A DNA stretch of 64,000 nucleotides, taken from assembly GCF_019649055.1 (NCBI RefSeq), contig NW_026570241.1:1-64000 (forward strand), read 5' to 3'. How positions within the stretch are numbered: the first letter of the stretch is position 1; every line of letters begins with the position of its first letter. The stretch is from Paramacrobiotus metropolitanus (lineage: Eukaryota > Tardigrada > Eutardigrada > Parachela > Macrobiotidae). The position numbers and the translations under genes were made by a program. The notes beneath the pieces are model-generated. The model was not told the DNA's origin and made no database searches. It saw only the letters and a program-made list of their open reading frames with translations. Of the stretch, positions 47,281 to 58,370 are shown piece after piece.

Positions 47281-48477
47281 ATTTCTTATGCTTAACTACG
47301 CAAGTTCGTAACATAGATTTCTTTAGGGACGCTGTTCCTCAAGCACGACACTTGCTGTGCGTGTTACACGTCAAGGAAAATCTCAAAAGAGTGCTCGCCA
47401 ATGATTTTTCTTTCTGTGACGAGGAAGAACGGAAAAAAACTGTTGATGACATTTTTGGTGTTACTTTAACGCGGCAGAATACGTATACCGAAGGGCTGGG
47501 TTGATGCAGTTTCCACTCAAGATTTCAATGAGCGGCTTGAATTTTTGAAAACAGTCTGGGAAGAAAGACCTCCTGGGTTTAGTGCCCGGTATTTCACTCC
47601 GGAGCGTGAATCCAATTACATCCATAAGGTAATACTGGAAGCACGTCAGCCAGCTGGATTTGGGGACAGACTCTCTCATAACAACACCACTGAGGCGGCC
47701 AATTCCATGATAAGACAAAAACTTGAACCGAAAGCGAAAAATGCTCTGACCGATTTGGAAATTATTCGTGAACTCAAGCGCTTATTTCTGCATCACGAGC
47801 GTTCAATGGCAGAGAGCATTGTTGGTCGAGGAGAATACCGCCGAAAAAATGTCGACTTAATGACCTGCAGTACATCGTTGCTGTTTCAGAACCGCGCACT
47901 CAAAACGTGTTACATGGAGATTTTTGGTATGATCCCAGACACCGATTTATTACAACATCTAAAGCCAGCAACGGCGGATATAGTTGCCATATCGGATTCT
48001 GTAAGCGAATTTCCCATCGCTTTCCACGAGTCGAATTTGTCAGAAGATTACCGTTCGCATTGGAACGCTGCACGCATGATTCATCAGCATCGGCGCATTA
48101 ACAAAAAAGCAGAAACGCGTACTGGCAACACCGTTAGTGTTGATTATGCCATTCAGGGGCCGAAGGAACGCGTGGAGCGGGTAGTCACCTGGAAGTGCGG
48201 GCCATGCGAAGTTGGCTGTCGGTGCGATCAATTTCGGTCAAAAGGCATGTGTTGCCATTCACTTGCGGTGGCAGCGGCTGCATACAGTTTGACCGATTAT
48301 TTGGAAAGTTTCAGCAAGAGAAAGAGACTGTATCGAGCTGTTGTTCGCCCAACTTCGAAAAATGCCGGAAGCAAACCGAAGGGCACTCGTCGTAGGGTGA
48401 AGGACCGGAAAGCAGCGGAAGGTGCACTCATCCGCAAAGGGCGAATCGGCCGTAAGGGCATCTTCAGAGTACTCTAA
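47281..48477 (+). pseudogene. MULE transposase C-terminal part with SWIM zinc finger
   Basis: The end of a MULE DDE transposase: ARHLLCVLHVKENLKRVL is the conserved cysteine/histidine segment late in the catalytic domain. About 280 residues later comes the SWIM finger CRCDQFRSKGMCCHSLAVA (CxC...CxH), then a basic tail. The upstream DDE core and DNA-binding N terminus are absent; the frame runs straight out of the left inverted repeat, which points to an internal deletion. At 47498-47502 one extra G in CTGGGTTG stops the frame after YTEGL; without it the frame continues VDAVSTQDF to the stop at 48477. The transposase would cut and rejoin the inverted repeats, but this copy looks inactive. Confidence 0.8.
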
Positions 48478-51400
48478 CGCTACTTCGCTGAGTACAAGTT
48501 GACTGCTGCACTTATTATACATACTTTAGTACGTGGGTATTCTGTCGCTCTGATGAATACAGTTCCTATATTCTCCATTTCCAAATTTCGCTATTACTGA
48601 AATAGGAAACAGACAGTGTTGCGATCTCAGACAACTTTTAATAAATTTAACAAACCAAAAATATGTTTCTGATAAATAACTTATTTTTATTGAAGTTCTA
48701 ACGTTTTCTGGGCAAACAGCATCGTCAGATTCGCGCTTCGCGCGACGTCTCCGACTCTCCATTGACCCAACGAAATGTTTACTATCATTTGCAAACTACC
48801 TAACTGACGCACGCACGCCACAATAAAATCAGCAGTAGATTGGTAGCTGGACATTCAAAACTTTCACAATGCAAGCTAGTACGAAAGTATCAAAATAGTC
48901 AATTATGCTTTGCTGTTATCCATATTCGTTGCAGTTTGCAGCGAACTATGATACGGGACGCCGATTGCTGTTCAATACTACGTTTTGCAAGGCAGCTCTT
49001 GGTATTCTAAAGAGATTTTGATTTAGGTCATGTCTTTCTTTGTAAATAGTAGGCGCATCCAGTTGTAAATTTTGAACTGTAATGTAATAACGTACTCGTA
49101 ATTGTGGAACAAATCATGTACGACAGAAGAGCTTATAACAAAGTGCATACCGTGTTACTGTCGGCGTCCGTGACTACGCACATAGGCACTGCACGGTGAA
49201 CACAAAACTGGCCGGATTTTACTTTGGTACGAAATTGACCATAGGTGTAGTTTAGTTCTACACAGGATGAATTTCCGTAGGATTGTTAGTCAGGAAAAAC
49301 TGAAAAATGTCCACGTTACCTATACGTAGTATCCTTGTTACTGTGAAACTTACTCACTTAACCCATAATTTATCAGCGAAAAGACAGTTAATTACAGTAC
49401 GGGTTCTGCGAATTTTGTTTAACAAAATGACTACTCTACCAAGTACTAATTTACCAGCTATCGCTTGTTAGTGCAGTACATGATGTGCTAGAAAGCCAAG
49501 AAAAAATGAACAGACGCGAGGATCTCTGTAATACAGCCGATTCTGTGAAATGAAGTCACGTGAGAATTTGTGTAAAACAATTACAATATTTCTGGATTTC
49601 TGTAATACAGCCATGACTACCGCGTTCGTTTTCGGGATGGATCCTGGAGCGGCCACTTATGAGGAGGGTCTGATGGCGGTGGCCGCCCATGAAAGCATGC
49701 AACTGACACCATTTCAACTTGCATCACGCACCGTAGAAAAAACTGTGCGCCGCAGGATTAATATCTGTAACTATTCCAAAATTATGGCACATGAAAAAAT
49801 CTGTCAGAAACCGGTCGGTTGCATAAAAGCTGGGAAACTATAAAAGTTACGATCAATTCAAAATTATAAAGAAAATTCAAATTAAAACGCCGTGCTCACA
49901 GCCAACACCCGTGCGGACCCAAGAAAAGGTCACCCGTGCACACAGTCATACACCCGCGCCCGAACTCCGTGCACACAGCCAACACCAGTGCAAGCACCTG
50001 TGCACGCAGCATCGATCTATCAATTCTTATACATCCTGTATAAGCAGCTGTATATTATGTCTCGTATGTATGTAGCGTATTTTTGTGAGCGAGTCTCGTC
50101 TCTGCAACTTTAGATATTGCATGTTAATAATGTTAGTGTGCCGCATTATGATTTTTGCTATGTACACTAACAATAAACTTATTTAAACGGTAGTATTCTT
50201 TATTAGCTTGAAGCGCGCTCCAGAATTGTACGGCAATCATGTATTCAACCAATTACTTCGCATCGCATTGTAGCGGACAAGCCTCCTTGGGAAACGAGTG
50301 TCGGACCCTTCATGCTTTGCGGCGTTAGCGGTGGCGATGGCTTGAAGTTATACGCTGGATACCAATGTTGCGGCTGCCGCACGCCATTTTCCCAACAAGC
50401 ACCGCAACTCGGACTTATTCTCGTAAGAAGCGAGCCGAATTTTGTTCATGGAAAAACTGCCATATCGCCGCCAAGGGATTGCGCCCACCACCTGCAGATT
50501 GGACGTGTGCGACGTCGTCATCTGGAGATTAGCCTGGATAATCATCGATTCGGCGAAGGGATCGTGAAGGAAATTGCCTTGACCGAAGAGCAAAAGAATT
50601 TGGTCATGATTTTTATGGAAAGCATTCCATCTGTCGTGCCGTTCCGCACATGAGTCTTCAGGAAATGCAGTGTTTCGTATGCCTTTTGATACGTTGACAG
50701 TTGGGAGTATCGTGCACCATAGGTTTCTTGCTTTGTATCAACCATAATTTCTGTCTTCAGTTAATATTTTTTTAAAAATGCCAAAAAATCAGTTAAGTTT
50801 AAAATTTAGGAGGGCCAGCGTGTTTTATTATAGCGGCCGTTGCTTAAGCTTGCTTTCAAAATTTCCGCAGCAGATTAATTTACGCGTGCCTTTTCCCCTC
50901 ATTTGTAGGATGGGTTTTTTGCCGCATAAAACGCCAATAGAAAAGATAAAGGTGAATACGAGTATGTATTATGCTTATTTAGAATTTCTGATTTTCATGT
51001 AGGTATAGACCTTGTACAATTACGGTAGCTGGCTCGGTTGGCCACGAAAGAGCGATTGACTCGGTGAACCCTTTAAGCTGGGCGACACCGTTTGCATTCG
51101 CTGATCTGGAAATGTTTGGAAAAGTTAAACCGACTCGAGAAAAATTGTAGTAAGACTTCATTACACTCACATGCATATCGAGAATTGTTTACGTGGTCAG
51201 GAAGAGCCGTAGCTGTGCCGGGAAAACCAATGCTGCAGCCCCACATGTACAGCGACGTTAAAATGTTGTATTGTAGTCCCTCGCGAGGGTGGCTAAAGGG
51301 ATTTGGGACGGTACAAAGGACCAAATTTGTGTACAATCTGAGCTTCTGTACAACCTAAGTTTGCCCAGTCTGTACAACTTGAGTTCGCCCAGTCCCGAAC

Positions 51401-52407
51401 ACGTTTTTGTATTGTTTTCTGATTTATCATATTTTGTAGCCGAAAGAGTTGCATACATAGGAGCGAAATCTGTTTGCGCGAGCAACATCCGGCTGGAAAG
51501 TCATGGTTGAATCAAAATGCCAAACCAAACGAAAAACAGGAACTAGCCCAGGTGCAATGCAAAAGAACCGCTTTTTCACGTTCGAAAATTTTGAAATTTC
51601 GAATTTCAACATTTTGAATTTTGTTTTGATCACTACAGACCACTGAAAAACCAATAAAAACACGTTGTGACATCTGCAGCTGTTCATCTCGCACGCTTTA
51701 TGGCAGGGCGGTGTAAGTGACCGGTTACCAAAATACGAAGCCGCGTACTTACAGTGACCGAAAAATGAATATCAGAATTTTGACTTCCTCGCCGTAAAAA
51801 ACAACAGGTTTGGAGTGACAATTTTGCTTAATTTTTTCCTTAACTTTTGACTCAGCGCTTAGGTGATCGTGTTTCGAAACGCTTCCAGCATGTGCGTTTG
51901 AGCTTAAAAAGCAGTCTGTAAAGATTACCGCAGAAGTGATCAGCAAAGTTTAAGACAAAAAAGTTTAAAGTCAGCAAAGTTCAAAACATCAGCAAAGTTT
52001 AAAGTTTAACATTGTGACAAAGTAACCTGCCACATTGCGGCGGTTCTTTACTCAGAATGCGCAGCAGACTTGAGCCGTTGTTTAAAAAATTCGAACCGAC
52101 TCTGTATTAAGCTGGCTGATGAAAAGTGTAACGTATTCTTAAAACTTACAACGAGCGGCGACAATTTGGTATTACAAGACGGCTAAAGTGCGTCCTCACG
52201 TACTTCAGCCGTTCAGCGAAGCTTCGCACATTCCGTAGCGTATGTGTATGTCTCCTGTTCGCGTTTCGCCCGATGCGAAATTTCTGTAATTGGCAATTTT
52301 GCGACATGCAATGGAACGTCTGTGACGGCCGGATCAGTTGTCCCAGAGTGCAAGCTGAGTGGTCCAAGTCCGAGTTAGCAGTCCAAGTCCAAGTAATCGG
52401 ATTCAAA
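48478..52407. other. MULE interior without recognised cargo
   Basis: 3.9 kb. The longest plausible frames are 49550-49843 (97 codons) and 50312-50653 (113 codons, with CCGCRTPF). Neither matches a family I know. Low-complexity spots include CACACAGCCAACACC repeats near 49897-49995 and AGCAAAGTTTAAA repeats near 51940-52010. It could be filler captured by the element, or remnants of the missing transposase half. Confidence 0.4.
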
Positions 52408-52617
52408 GTTTGAGTAATCCGACTCCGAATCCAAGTCCAAGTTTGAGTAATCCAAGTCCAAGTTTGAGTAATCCGACTCCGAATCCAAGTCCAAGTTTGA
52501 GTAATCCAAGTTCAAGTTTGAGTAATCCGACTCCGAATCCAAGTCCAAGTTTGAGTAATCCAAGTCCAAGTTTGAGTAATCCGACTCCGAATCCAAGTCC
52601 GAGCTTCAGCGCGGGCC
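52408..52617 (-). repeat. MULE right terminal inverted repeat (54-bp minisatellite)
   Basis: Reverse complement of 47025-47234 with one mismatch (T for C at position 10 from the outer end). Just inside it the two ends lose similarity abruptly. Confidence 0.92.
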
Positions 52618-52626
52618 TTCGGTTGG
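52618..52626 (+). repeat. 9-bp target-site duplication, right
   Basis: TTCGGTTGG, identical to 47016-47024 and directly abutting the outer end GCGCGGGCC of the right inverted repeat. Confidence 0.88.
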
Positions 52627-53591
52627 CGAGCGGAATCCAAGTATCTGAAGCTGTGGGAATTTTCGCCTCTTAATGGATGGACACGTCCGCTATACCGCCC
52701 ATAGCGGTCCTAGGACTAGCGGTCCCGCCCATAGGACTGCACGTAGCAGTCCTTCTGATGATCTACAGAGCTAGCCATGCTACTGATCATCATATTGACC
52801 AGTCCGGAAAGCGGAAAGCTGGAATCTGTGAACATGCAGAAATGTCATCAGCATCACCTCTGCCCAGATAAATGCGAATAAAGGCATCTGGTAAATAGGC
52901 AACGGTGGCGTGTGTCAACAGCTACGCAATTCCACAGACAGAAAAGGAGTATTTGCACGTACTTTGTAGCATTCTGGTGATACAGATTGCCGATTTAAAC
53001 AACTACCGAGTACCCGTCAGCATAGGGAACAGTTCGAGTGATGCATGAACGGTGTTGAACCCATAAAAGATGATGGTAGTTGCATGAGGTCAATGATACA
53101 ATATGTCGAACGGCCTAGAATCAAATGCAAAAGAGAACCATCCCAATAAAGCGTCGAAGAGATTGAAGGAATGACGGTTGATAAGTTCGCGTTATATAAT
53201 GTCGACTTTATTTCACAGGTTGTTCAGTTCATCGAAAGTGTTCCGTGTTTAACATTAGGGAACTAATTAAGCATTAAGTTTGTGTAGAAGTATGCGTCCC
53301 AATATGCGCACCATCGCGCATGGTACGTCAATACAGCCAGGCAAGCGTGCTTCACTCCGCACCGATTAGATGCTGTACTGTGTGCAGCACACATCTGAAG
53401 CGGATCAATTTATTCGGCGGGAATTGTAGTTAAATTGGGCAAAGATATAAGGTCACCAATTTAGGTGTTACTGCACTTACCGAAATCACGAATACATAGG
53501 ATTATACGCTTTCAGCATGTTCTGTAGTTTCAAAATCTTAAGAACAAATGGTCCGAACTCCAAAACTAACGTCAGATTAAAAATAGTCAAC
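52627..53591. other. Intergenic between MULE and Harbinger elements
   Basis: 965 bp without a supported gene. Short overlapping palindromes (CCATAGCGGTCCTAGGACTA and GGACTGCACGTAGCAGTCC) lie near 52698-52755. Confidence 0.45.
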
Positions 53592-54017
53592 TAAAGCCGC
53601 TTTCATAGTTGATGTTCGGATCTGTCTTGAACAAAAATTGCGAAAAGACAGCTTGAACTATGAACGACTTGTTCGCGAACAGAAAACTGTTCGCAAGATC
53701 AAACTGTGAAAGCTTCCCGATCAGTGACAAAAAGACAAGAAAAGACATGTAAAAAGACGGTTCGGGCTGGACGGTCCCCCCGCTACAAAAAAGACAGTTC
53801 GGAGGCTTGTAGCCAATAGTTTTCATCTGACCGCTATGACGCACAAGCGGATGCGATGTACTGTACACGGATACATAAAATGTATACAAATATGTTATTT
53901 TAAACCGCGCAAAGTGAATCATTTTCTAACCACGCTCGCTGCTGTATATTCTGATTTTATTTTTATTGAAAACTTTGAATAAATTGAACTGATTGATTCC
54001 CCCACATTAATTTCATA

Positions 54018-54793
54018 ATGCCGCCCAAAAAGTCAACTTCTACACGTAGTAAGAAATCCACGCAGGTGTCCCAAGTGGTTAGCCCATCGCCAGTGGTGAA
54101 CTCCACTTCCGCCCAGAGACCGAAACTGGAGTTCACCAACGATGAAATTGCCGTTCTAATCGAAACTGTACGAGCTGATGCCATATTGTGGGACCGCAAA
54201 GAAACTGCCTACAGGAACCACGACAAAACTCCCAACTGGAATGGTGTAGCGGATACAGTCAATAGCTGTTGCGGAAATGGCTGGACGGGTGCTAACTGTC
54301 TGAAGAAGTGGGAATCTCTGCTGCAGTCTTATCGCCGACTTTTGCGAACCATCAAGCCAAGTGGTGATGAAGGAGATGGGTACCGCAAGCCAAAGTGGAA
54401 TTGGTTCGAAAACATCTCTTTCACGAAAGACAACGTTTCGTGCCGAGATTCGAAAGGTAACGCCGCGGAAACCGGAGATGCCGAACAGAAGGACGTTGAT
54501 TTGTCCAGCGACGGGGACGAAGAGGAAATCGGGTCTACTCAGAATCGGGAGAAAGATGCGGTCAGAATCGACAGTGATTTTTGGTACTGATACAGGATTC
54601 GAAGCGCGATGAACTGGGTGCATTGGCAAACCACCCTGAGGAGTCGGAAAAGGCTTTCTGCATCAGTGTTCTTGGCCGCATTGCTGAGTTTCCTGAGTTT
54701 GTTCGCGGGAGTATCAAGAACGAAATTCGCGGAATCCTTCTCGCTATGAAAGTATTTATCTATGCGGATCAGTGCAGCTTCCTCCCGTTATGA
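54018..54793 (+). pseudogene. Harbinger MADF/Myb-SANT-like accessory protein, one frameshift
   Basis: Starts MPPKKSTSTRSKKS, a basic N terminus. A Myb/SANT-like domain follows (about residues 38-125), with LIETVRADAILWD, WNGVADTVN and CLKKWESLLQSYRR, the spacing of Trp/Leu residues seen in Harbinger DNA-binding proteins. After an acidic stretch the frame breaks in the TTTTT run near 54579. The next frame carries the C-terminal helix typical of these proteins (EKAFCISVLGRI, RGSIKNEIRGILLAM). One base restores about 258 residues. The protein normally brings the transposase to the nucleus and to its ends. Confidence 0.72.
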
Positions 54794-54870
54794 CGCCAGC
54801 GGAAGTAATCACTGGCAGTACTAGCATTCTGAATACAAGCGGGGATATTTTTCAAGGTTTGTAGTGCATG

Positions 54871-55337
54871 TCAGTTGAAAAGGCACTTTAGAGCACTCCA
54901 AATGGCCTTAACAGTTTGATGAAATATATTCGAAACGGTACTAACGCCCACCCGGTATCGAATCGCAATATTTGTTAAAGACGCTCCTGTGGCTAAAATC
55001 TGTAAAGTCATGTGCAACCTTTCTTGATCGGATATTGGGAAACGATGATTGTTAGTTTGTTACCATGGCGTAACTTGGGTTTCACCATCGCAAACAGCTG
55101 GTCGAACGTGTCCACAGACATACGGCAATATTGAAAATGACGTTGTGGATCCGAATTCCGTAAGTCAGTCACCAGTCTGTGGAATTCGCCATAACGACGG
55201 CGACTGAGATTAACCGGTCGAATGTACCACTCCCGCTGGGTCAAAATATTTAGGTTTGTTAACACCAGTCGAGCTAAAGCGAGAAATGCAAGCAAAGCCG
55301 GCAGGTTTTTCTTCACGATATCCTTTTTTGGCAGCAT
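54871..55337 (-). pseudogene. HARBI1-like transposase N-terminal fragment, frameshifted
   Basis: From ATG 55337. REWYIRPVNLSRRRYGEFHR, HFQYCRMSVDTFDQLF and KLRHGN reproduce the conserved N-terminal region of Harbinger nucleases. Near 55050 the frame changes, and the other frame continues with ISDQERLHMTLQILATGAS and IRYRVGVSTVSNIF, the helix-turn-helix of the family, to a TGA at 54871. The DDE catalytic domain that should follow is not present, so no active nuclease can be made. Confidence 0.78.
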
Positions 55338-55842
55338 TTTTGACAGTGTTTGGAAACTCAAAAATTTTAATTAGAATAAAAACTGGAAACTGGCAGTTAT
55401 GTGCATGCCTGATAATTTACGTATGCACAACTGTACTTTGTTGTCGTAAAAAATGAAGGAGGAGCGACATTTGGCGAACCATTTCTCAGTATGAACGATT
55501 ACGTTCATGATCATAATCGAAAAAGACAAAAAACTCTGTTCGGTTCGCCCAACTGTCTTGAACACTTTTATGTCAAAATTGTCTTTTAATGTTCGGTCTT
55601 TTGATTTTTGTTCTGTCTTTTGCCTGAACATCAACTATGGCAGCGGCTTAAGGCTGAACGGATTGTCTTTGACACAAGTGCTCGGCAAACAGCTGCACTC
55701 GTAAAACCATGAAAATCAGTCAATCACGAAAAACGGTTCGGCATCGGCCTTTCGAAGTTTAACGACCACTGGTTTGCACTCCAGCCTTAATTTTGGTTCC
55801 CGCAAAAAGGTGTCCAGGCGTATTTTAATGTACCAGACGTCG

Positions 55843-57463
55843 TTAGCGATGTTTATCGATAATTTCCGTTAAGACGAGAGTGTATCCTAATATGGCACAC
55901 ACAATCTGAAAAAAAGTGTAAAGTTAGAGTGATCATGAGACGATTTTTGAATGTAGAAATTCCTTGTGGGGGGGGGGGGCAGGAGGCACCTTGTGAGTGC
56001 TAGCCATGGACGCACTCTTGCATCATTGTTTCTTGTTGTTCAGTTATTTGCTAGTACGACATTCTCTGACCATGGTGAGTAAGTACGTAAGTTATTACCA
56101 ATTGCCCATTAGTAAATAAGTTACGCTTCTGTTGAGAAGAGTTTTTCGGGCGTTGTGTATACTACGTACGGGCTGCGCATTTATCCGAACGCAACCAGTA
56201 AGCAACATGGTGAAGTAGAAGGGCCTATTATGATACCCTTACTTGAATCGCTGTTTCACGATTGACAGCCATCCCAGCTAACGTCGCCTGTGGTCGTATC
56301 GAAGAAACACGTTCTAAATGACGTTTGAATGTAGCAGTCAAAAGCGCCGACGGTCTGCGAAATGCCATTTCGGTTCTGATGGCGACTACCGAAGATTCTC
56401 CCTATAAATCACAATAATAATTATTTACTACCATGACGATGTATTTCGATTAATTAAAATTTAATGGTACAAAATGCAGATGCATCAAAGTGAAGGCCAT
56501 GGAGACAGTAAACGTTTAAGTCTGTAATCGTTTGTAGCGCAGTACCTTCTCATTGACCAATATCATGGACATCAGTTGGATCAAAAGAGTTGTTATACCA
56601 GAAATCACCAATAACAACGTCAGAATATCGATTACAGCTCCTTGCGATAATTTATCTAGGATATCCTGCAAGTTTGCCATTGTAATAAGCAGTGCTTCGG
56701 AAAAGGTCAGCAGATTCACCAGCGACATGTGCTTTTCATATTCGCTGAGGCGTTGAGATATGAAGAAATGCATCTGCAGCAGCTTCGTGCAATCAGCACT
56801 ACCATACGAAACAGACGCAAAGTGGGACTGAATGTGGTCTAATTGGAGCGCTTCGATATAAGGAAAAATTTTGAGGACACATTGTACTACTCGAAAACCT
56901 ATTTCGCTCATATCGATCAGAATTTCTATAAGTATTGACAGTGGTTTGGCAAAAGCGCCTAAAGCGTGCAAAAATTGTTCATTCTCTGATGCATAAACGC
57001 CCAAATTCATTACATCGATAACCAATGTTACCCCGGGAAGCGAAATGAAAAGAAACACAGATAAGCTGATGACATTGGTTGTTAGCGTCCGTGTCAAGAA
57101 AGATCCAAATGCCTTCAGGGATCGTTTTGCATGTGCAAGTAAGAATCCATCTAGACGCCATATTTTAATAGCGCAGCCCGAGCGAGCCAGCGGAAAGAAT
57201 AATAATACGGGAAAATTCAGTATCATGCGGGACATACTTCCTTTTTTAAGCGGGAGCACAAGGTTTGTTACAGCGACAAAAGCGTTGCAACAAAACTGCA
57301 AAACGATGGACGCTGCCACTGCGCATCCTGCGATTCTAATGACCGATGCTCTTTTACTAAAGACGGCGAGCGGGATACTGAAATAACCGCACATCACCAT
57401 TGCACAAAACCAAAAGCCATTATTGATCTCCAAGAACAATAAGCCGGGTCGTGGCGCTGGCAT
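55843..57463 (-). CDS. Gustatory-receptor-like 7TM protein, copy E, intact
   Basis: Three exons, 57463-56546, 56401-56243 and 55905-55843, join in frame to 379 residues, normal for the family. Gene plan and intron phases match copies A-D: a long first exon, a 159-bp phase-0 second exon, and a short last exon with TM7 (ICAILGYTLVLTEIID), where the family TYhhhhhQF motif is relaxed. The first exon has hydrophobic segments near residues 18-38, 43-70, 85-100, 133-157, 245-262 and 275-300. Sequence identity to A-D is low, so this is an older paralogue or a different subfamily. Expected to be a chemosensory membrane channel. The recognition rests on intron structure plus topology rather than strong motifs. 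Confidence 0.55.
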
Positions 57464-58370
57464 CTTACCTCTGTATTAGTGCAATTACTACAGCATATTA
57501 TGTATACCTGCAGACTTGCGTTAAAGTTAAAAGTTAAGTAGCAGTATTTGAAGTTACACAAAGAACACAAATTATTCATGCATTCATTTATTAATATAAT
57601 GCGCTGACGTACAGAGTATGTTTGGAAAAAAGTTTGGAGTGCTTGGTGAAACATTAGATGAACAAACGGGAACACATTGCTTAAATAATTTAATATCCTT
57701 CCGCGTCAGATAACTGGTTATTATGGCAGCTCAGACCACATGGTGACAGTCTTCATGAAAGACCAAACACGTGTGAAAGAATTTGAAATTTGCAGAATAT
57801 TAATACCGGTACAATGGTTTATGCCAATTCCACCGCAGTGAAAATAACTCAAATTACCGCAAAACAAGTCTTTCCATTGTCCCTTGTCAGTTTTCACTAT
57901 GACGTTTACCTAATCCACTCCACATGCACAGCAAATCAAACTACCCGATCTTTTGCTCTGACACACACATTTTTGTACTATGTCACGTCGTATTCCGGCA
58001 CTTGACAGGTTGACAGGTTACATAACTTTTGGGGATGGTAAGTTGGTACCGGCTGCCTATTTGACTCTGTGTTACGTTTCTTGGCTTTAAGGTTCCAGTA
58101 AATTAGTAATGAGGAATACTTCTGGTAGTCTCTTTCAGGAACGTTGTTCAACTGAACCCGCCGGCTTAGCCAAATCAAAAGTAGCCAACGGTACTCAGTA
58201 AAGAAAATAGCAACTGACCGTAAATTGCAGTACTTTGCACATTATCGTATCTGACAGTACGTCAAGTCTGCAGAGCGTTGTGTACGTAGTATTGCACAAT
58301 TGTTATTCGTAATAAAGCGATATTAAAGAACATTTTTTCGAACGCGAAGATTGTTCACAAACAGCCGACC
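57464..58370. other. Divergent spacer between GRL E and receptor 3
   Basis: 907 bp containing the 5' flanks of both genes. No further gene is supported. Confidence 0.45.

Larger units (their letters stand above)
47025..52617 (+). mobile_element. Mutator-like element (MULE) with minisatellite inverted repeats
   Basis: 5593 bp, bounded by 210-bp terminal inverted repeats that differ at one base and flanked by a perfect 9-bp target duplication. The inverted repeats start GGCCCGCGC(C/T)GAAGCTCGG and then consist of a 54-bp minisatellite. Inside, near the left end, is a frame-broken C-terminal MULE transposase with a SWIM zinc finger. The remaining 3.9 kb shows no recognisable cargo gene. Intact ends, exact duplication and near-identical repeats indicate a recent insertion, although this copy cannot make a full transposase. 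Confidence 0.9.
53595..55648 (+). mobile_element. PIF/Harbinger element, degenerate
   Basis: 2054 bp flanked by TAA on both sides (53592-53594 and 55649-55651), the typical 3-bp PIF/Harbinger target duplication. Terminal inverted repeats at 53595-53617 and 55626-55648 read AGCCGCT(TT/GC)CATAGTTGATGTTC, 21 of 23 matching. Inside are the two genes expected of the superfamily, a MADF/SANT-like DNA-binding protein and the HARBI1-like nuclease, in convergent orientation. Both are frame-broken and the nuclease lacks its catalytic part. A GACAG/TGTTC-rich subterminal region is visible at both ends. Confidence 0.85.

Noticed and set aside
46969-47311. Repetitive frames (SNPSPSL-, LGLGFGV- and DSESDYSN-like) over the left minisatellite
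   Set aside because: All frames stay open because the repeat unit is a multiple of three. The same happens at the right copy. Not evidence of a repeat protein.
50312-50653. 113-codon frame with CCGC inside the MULE as a cargo gene
   Set aside because: No recognisable domain, no splice partner and low complexity nearby. Not enough to call a captured gene.
52359-52673. Proline/serine-rich repeat frame at 52.4-52.7 kb
   Set aside because: It is the translated right inverted repeat of the MULE running into flanking sequence.
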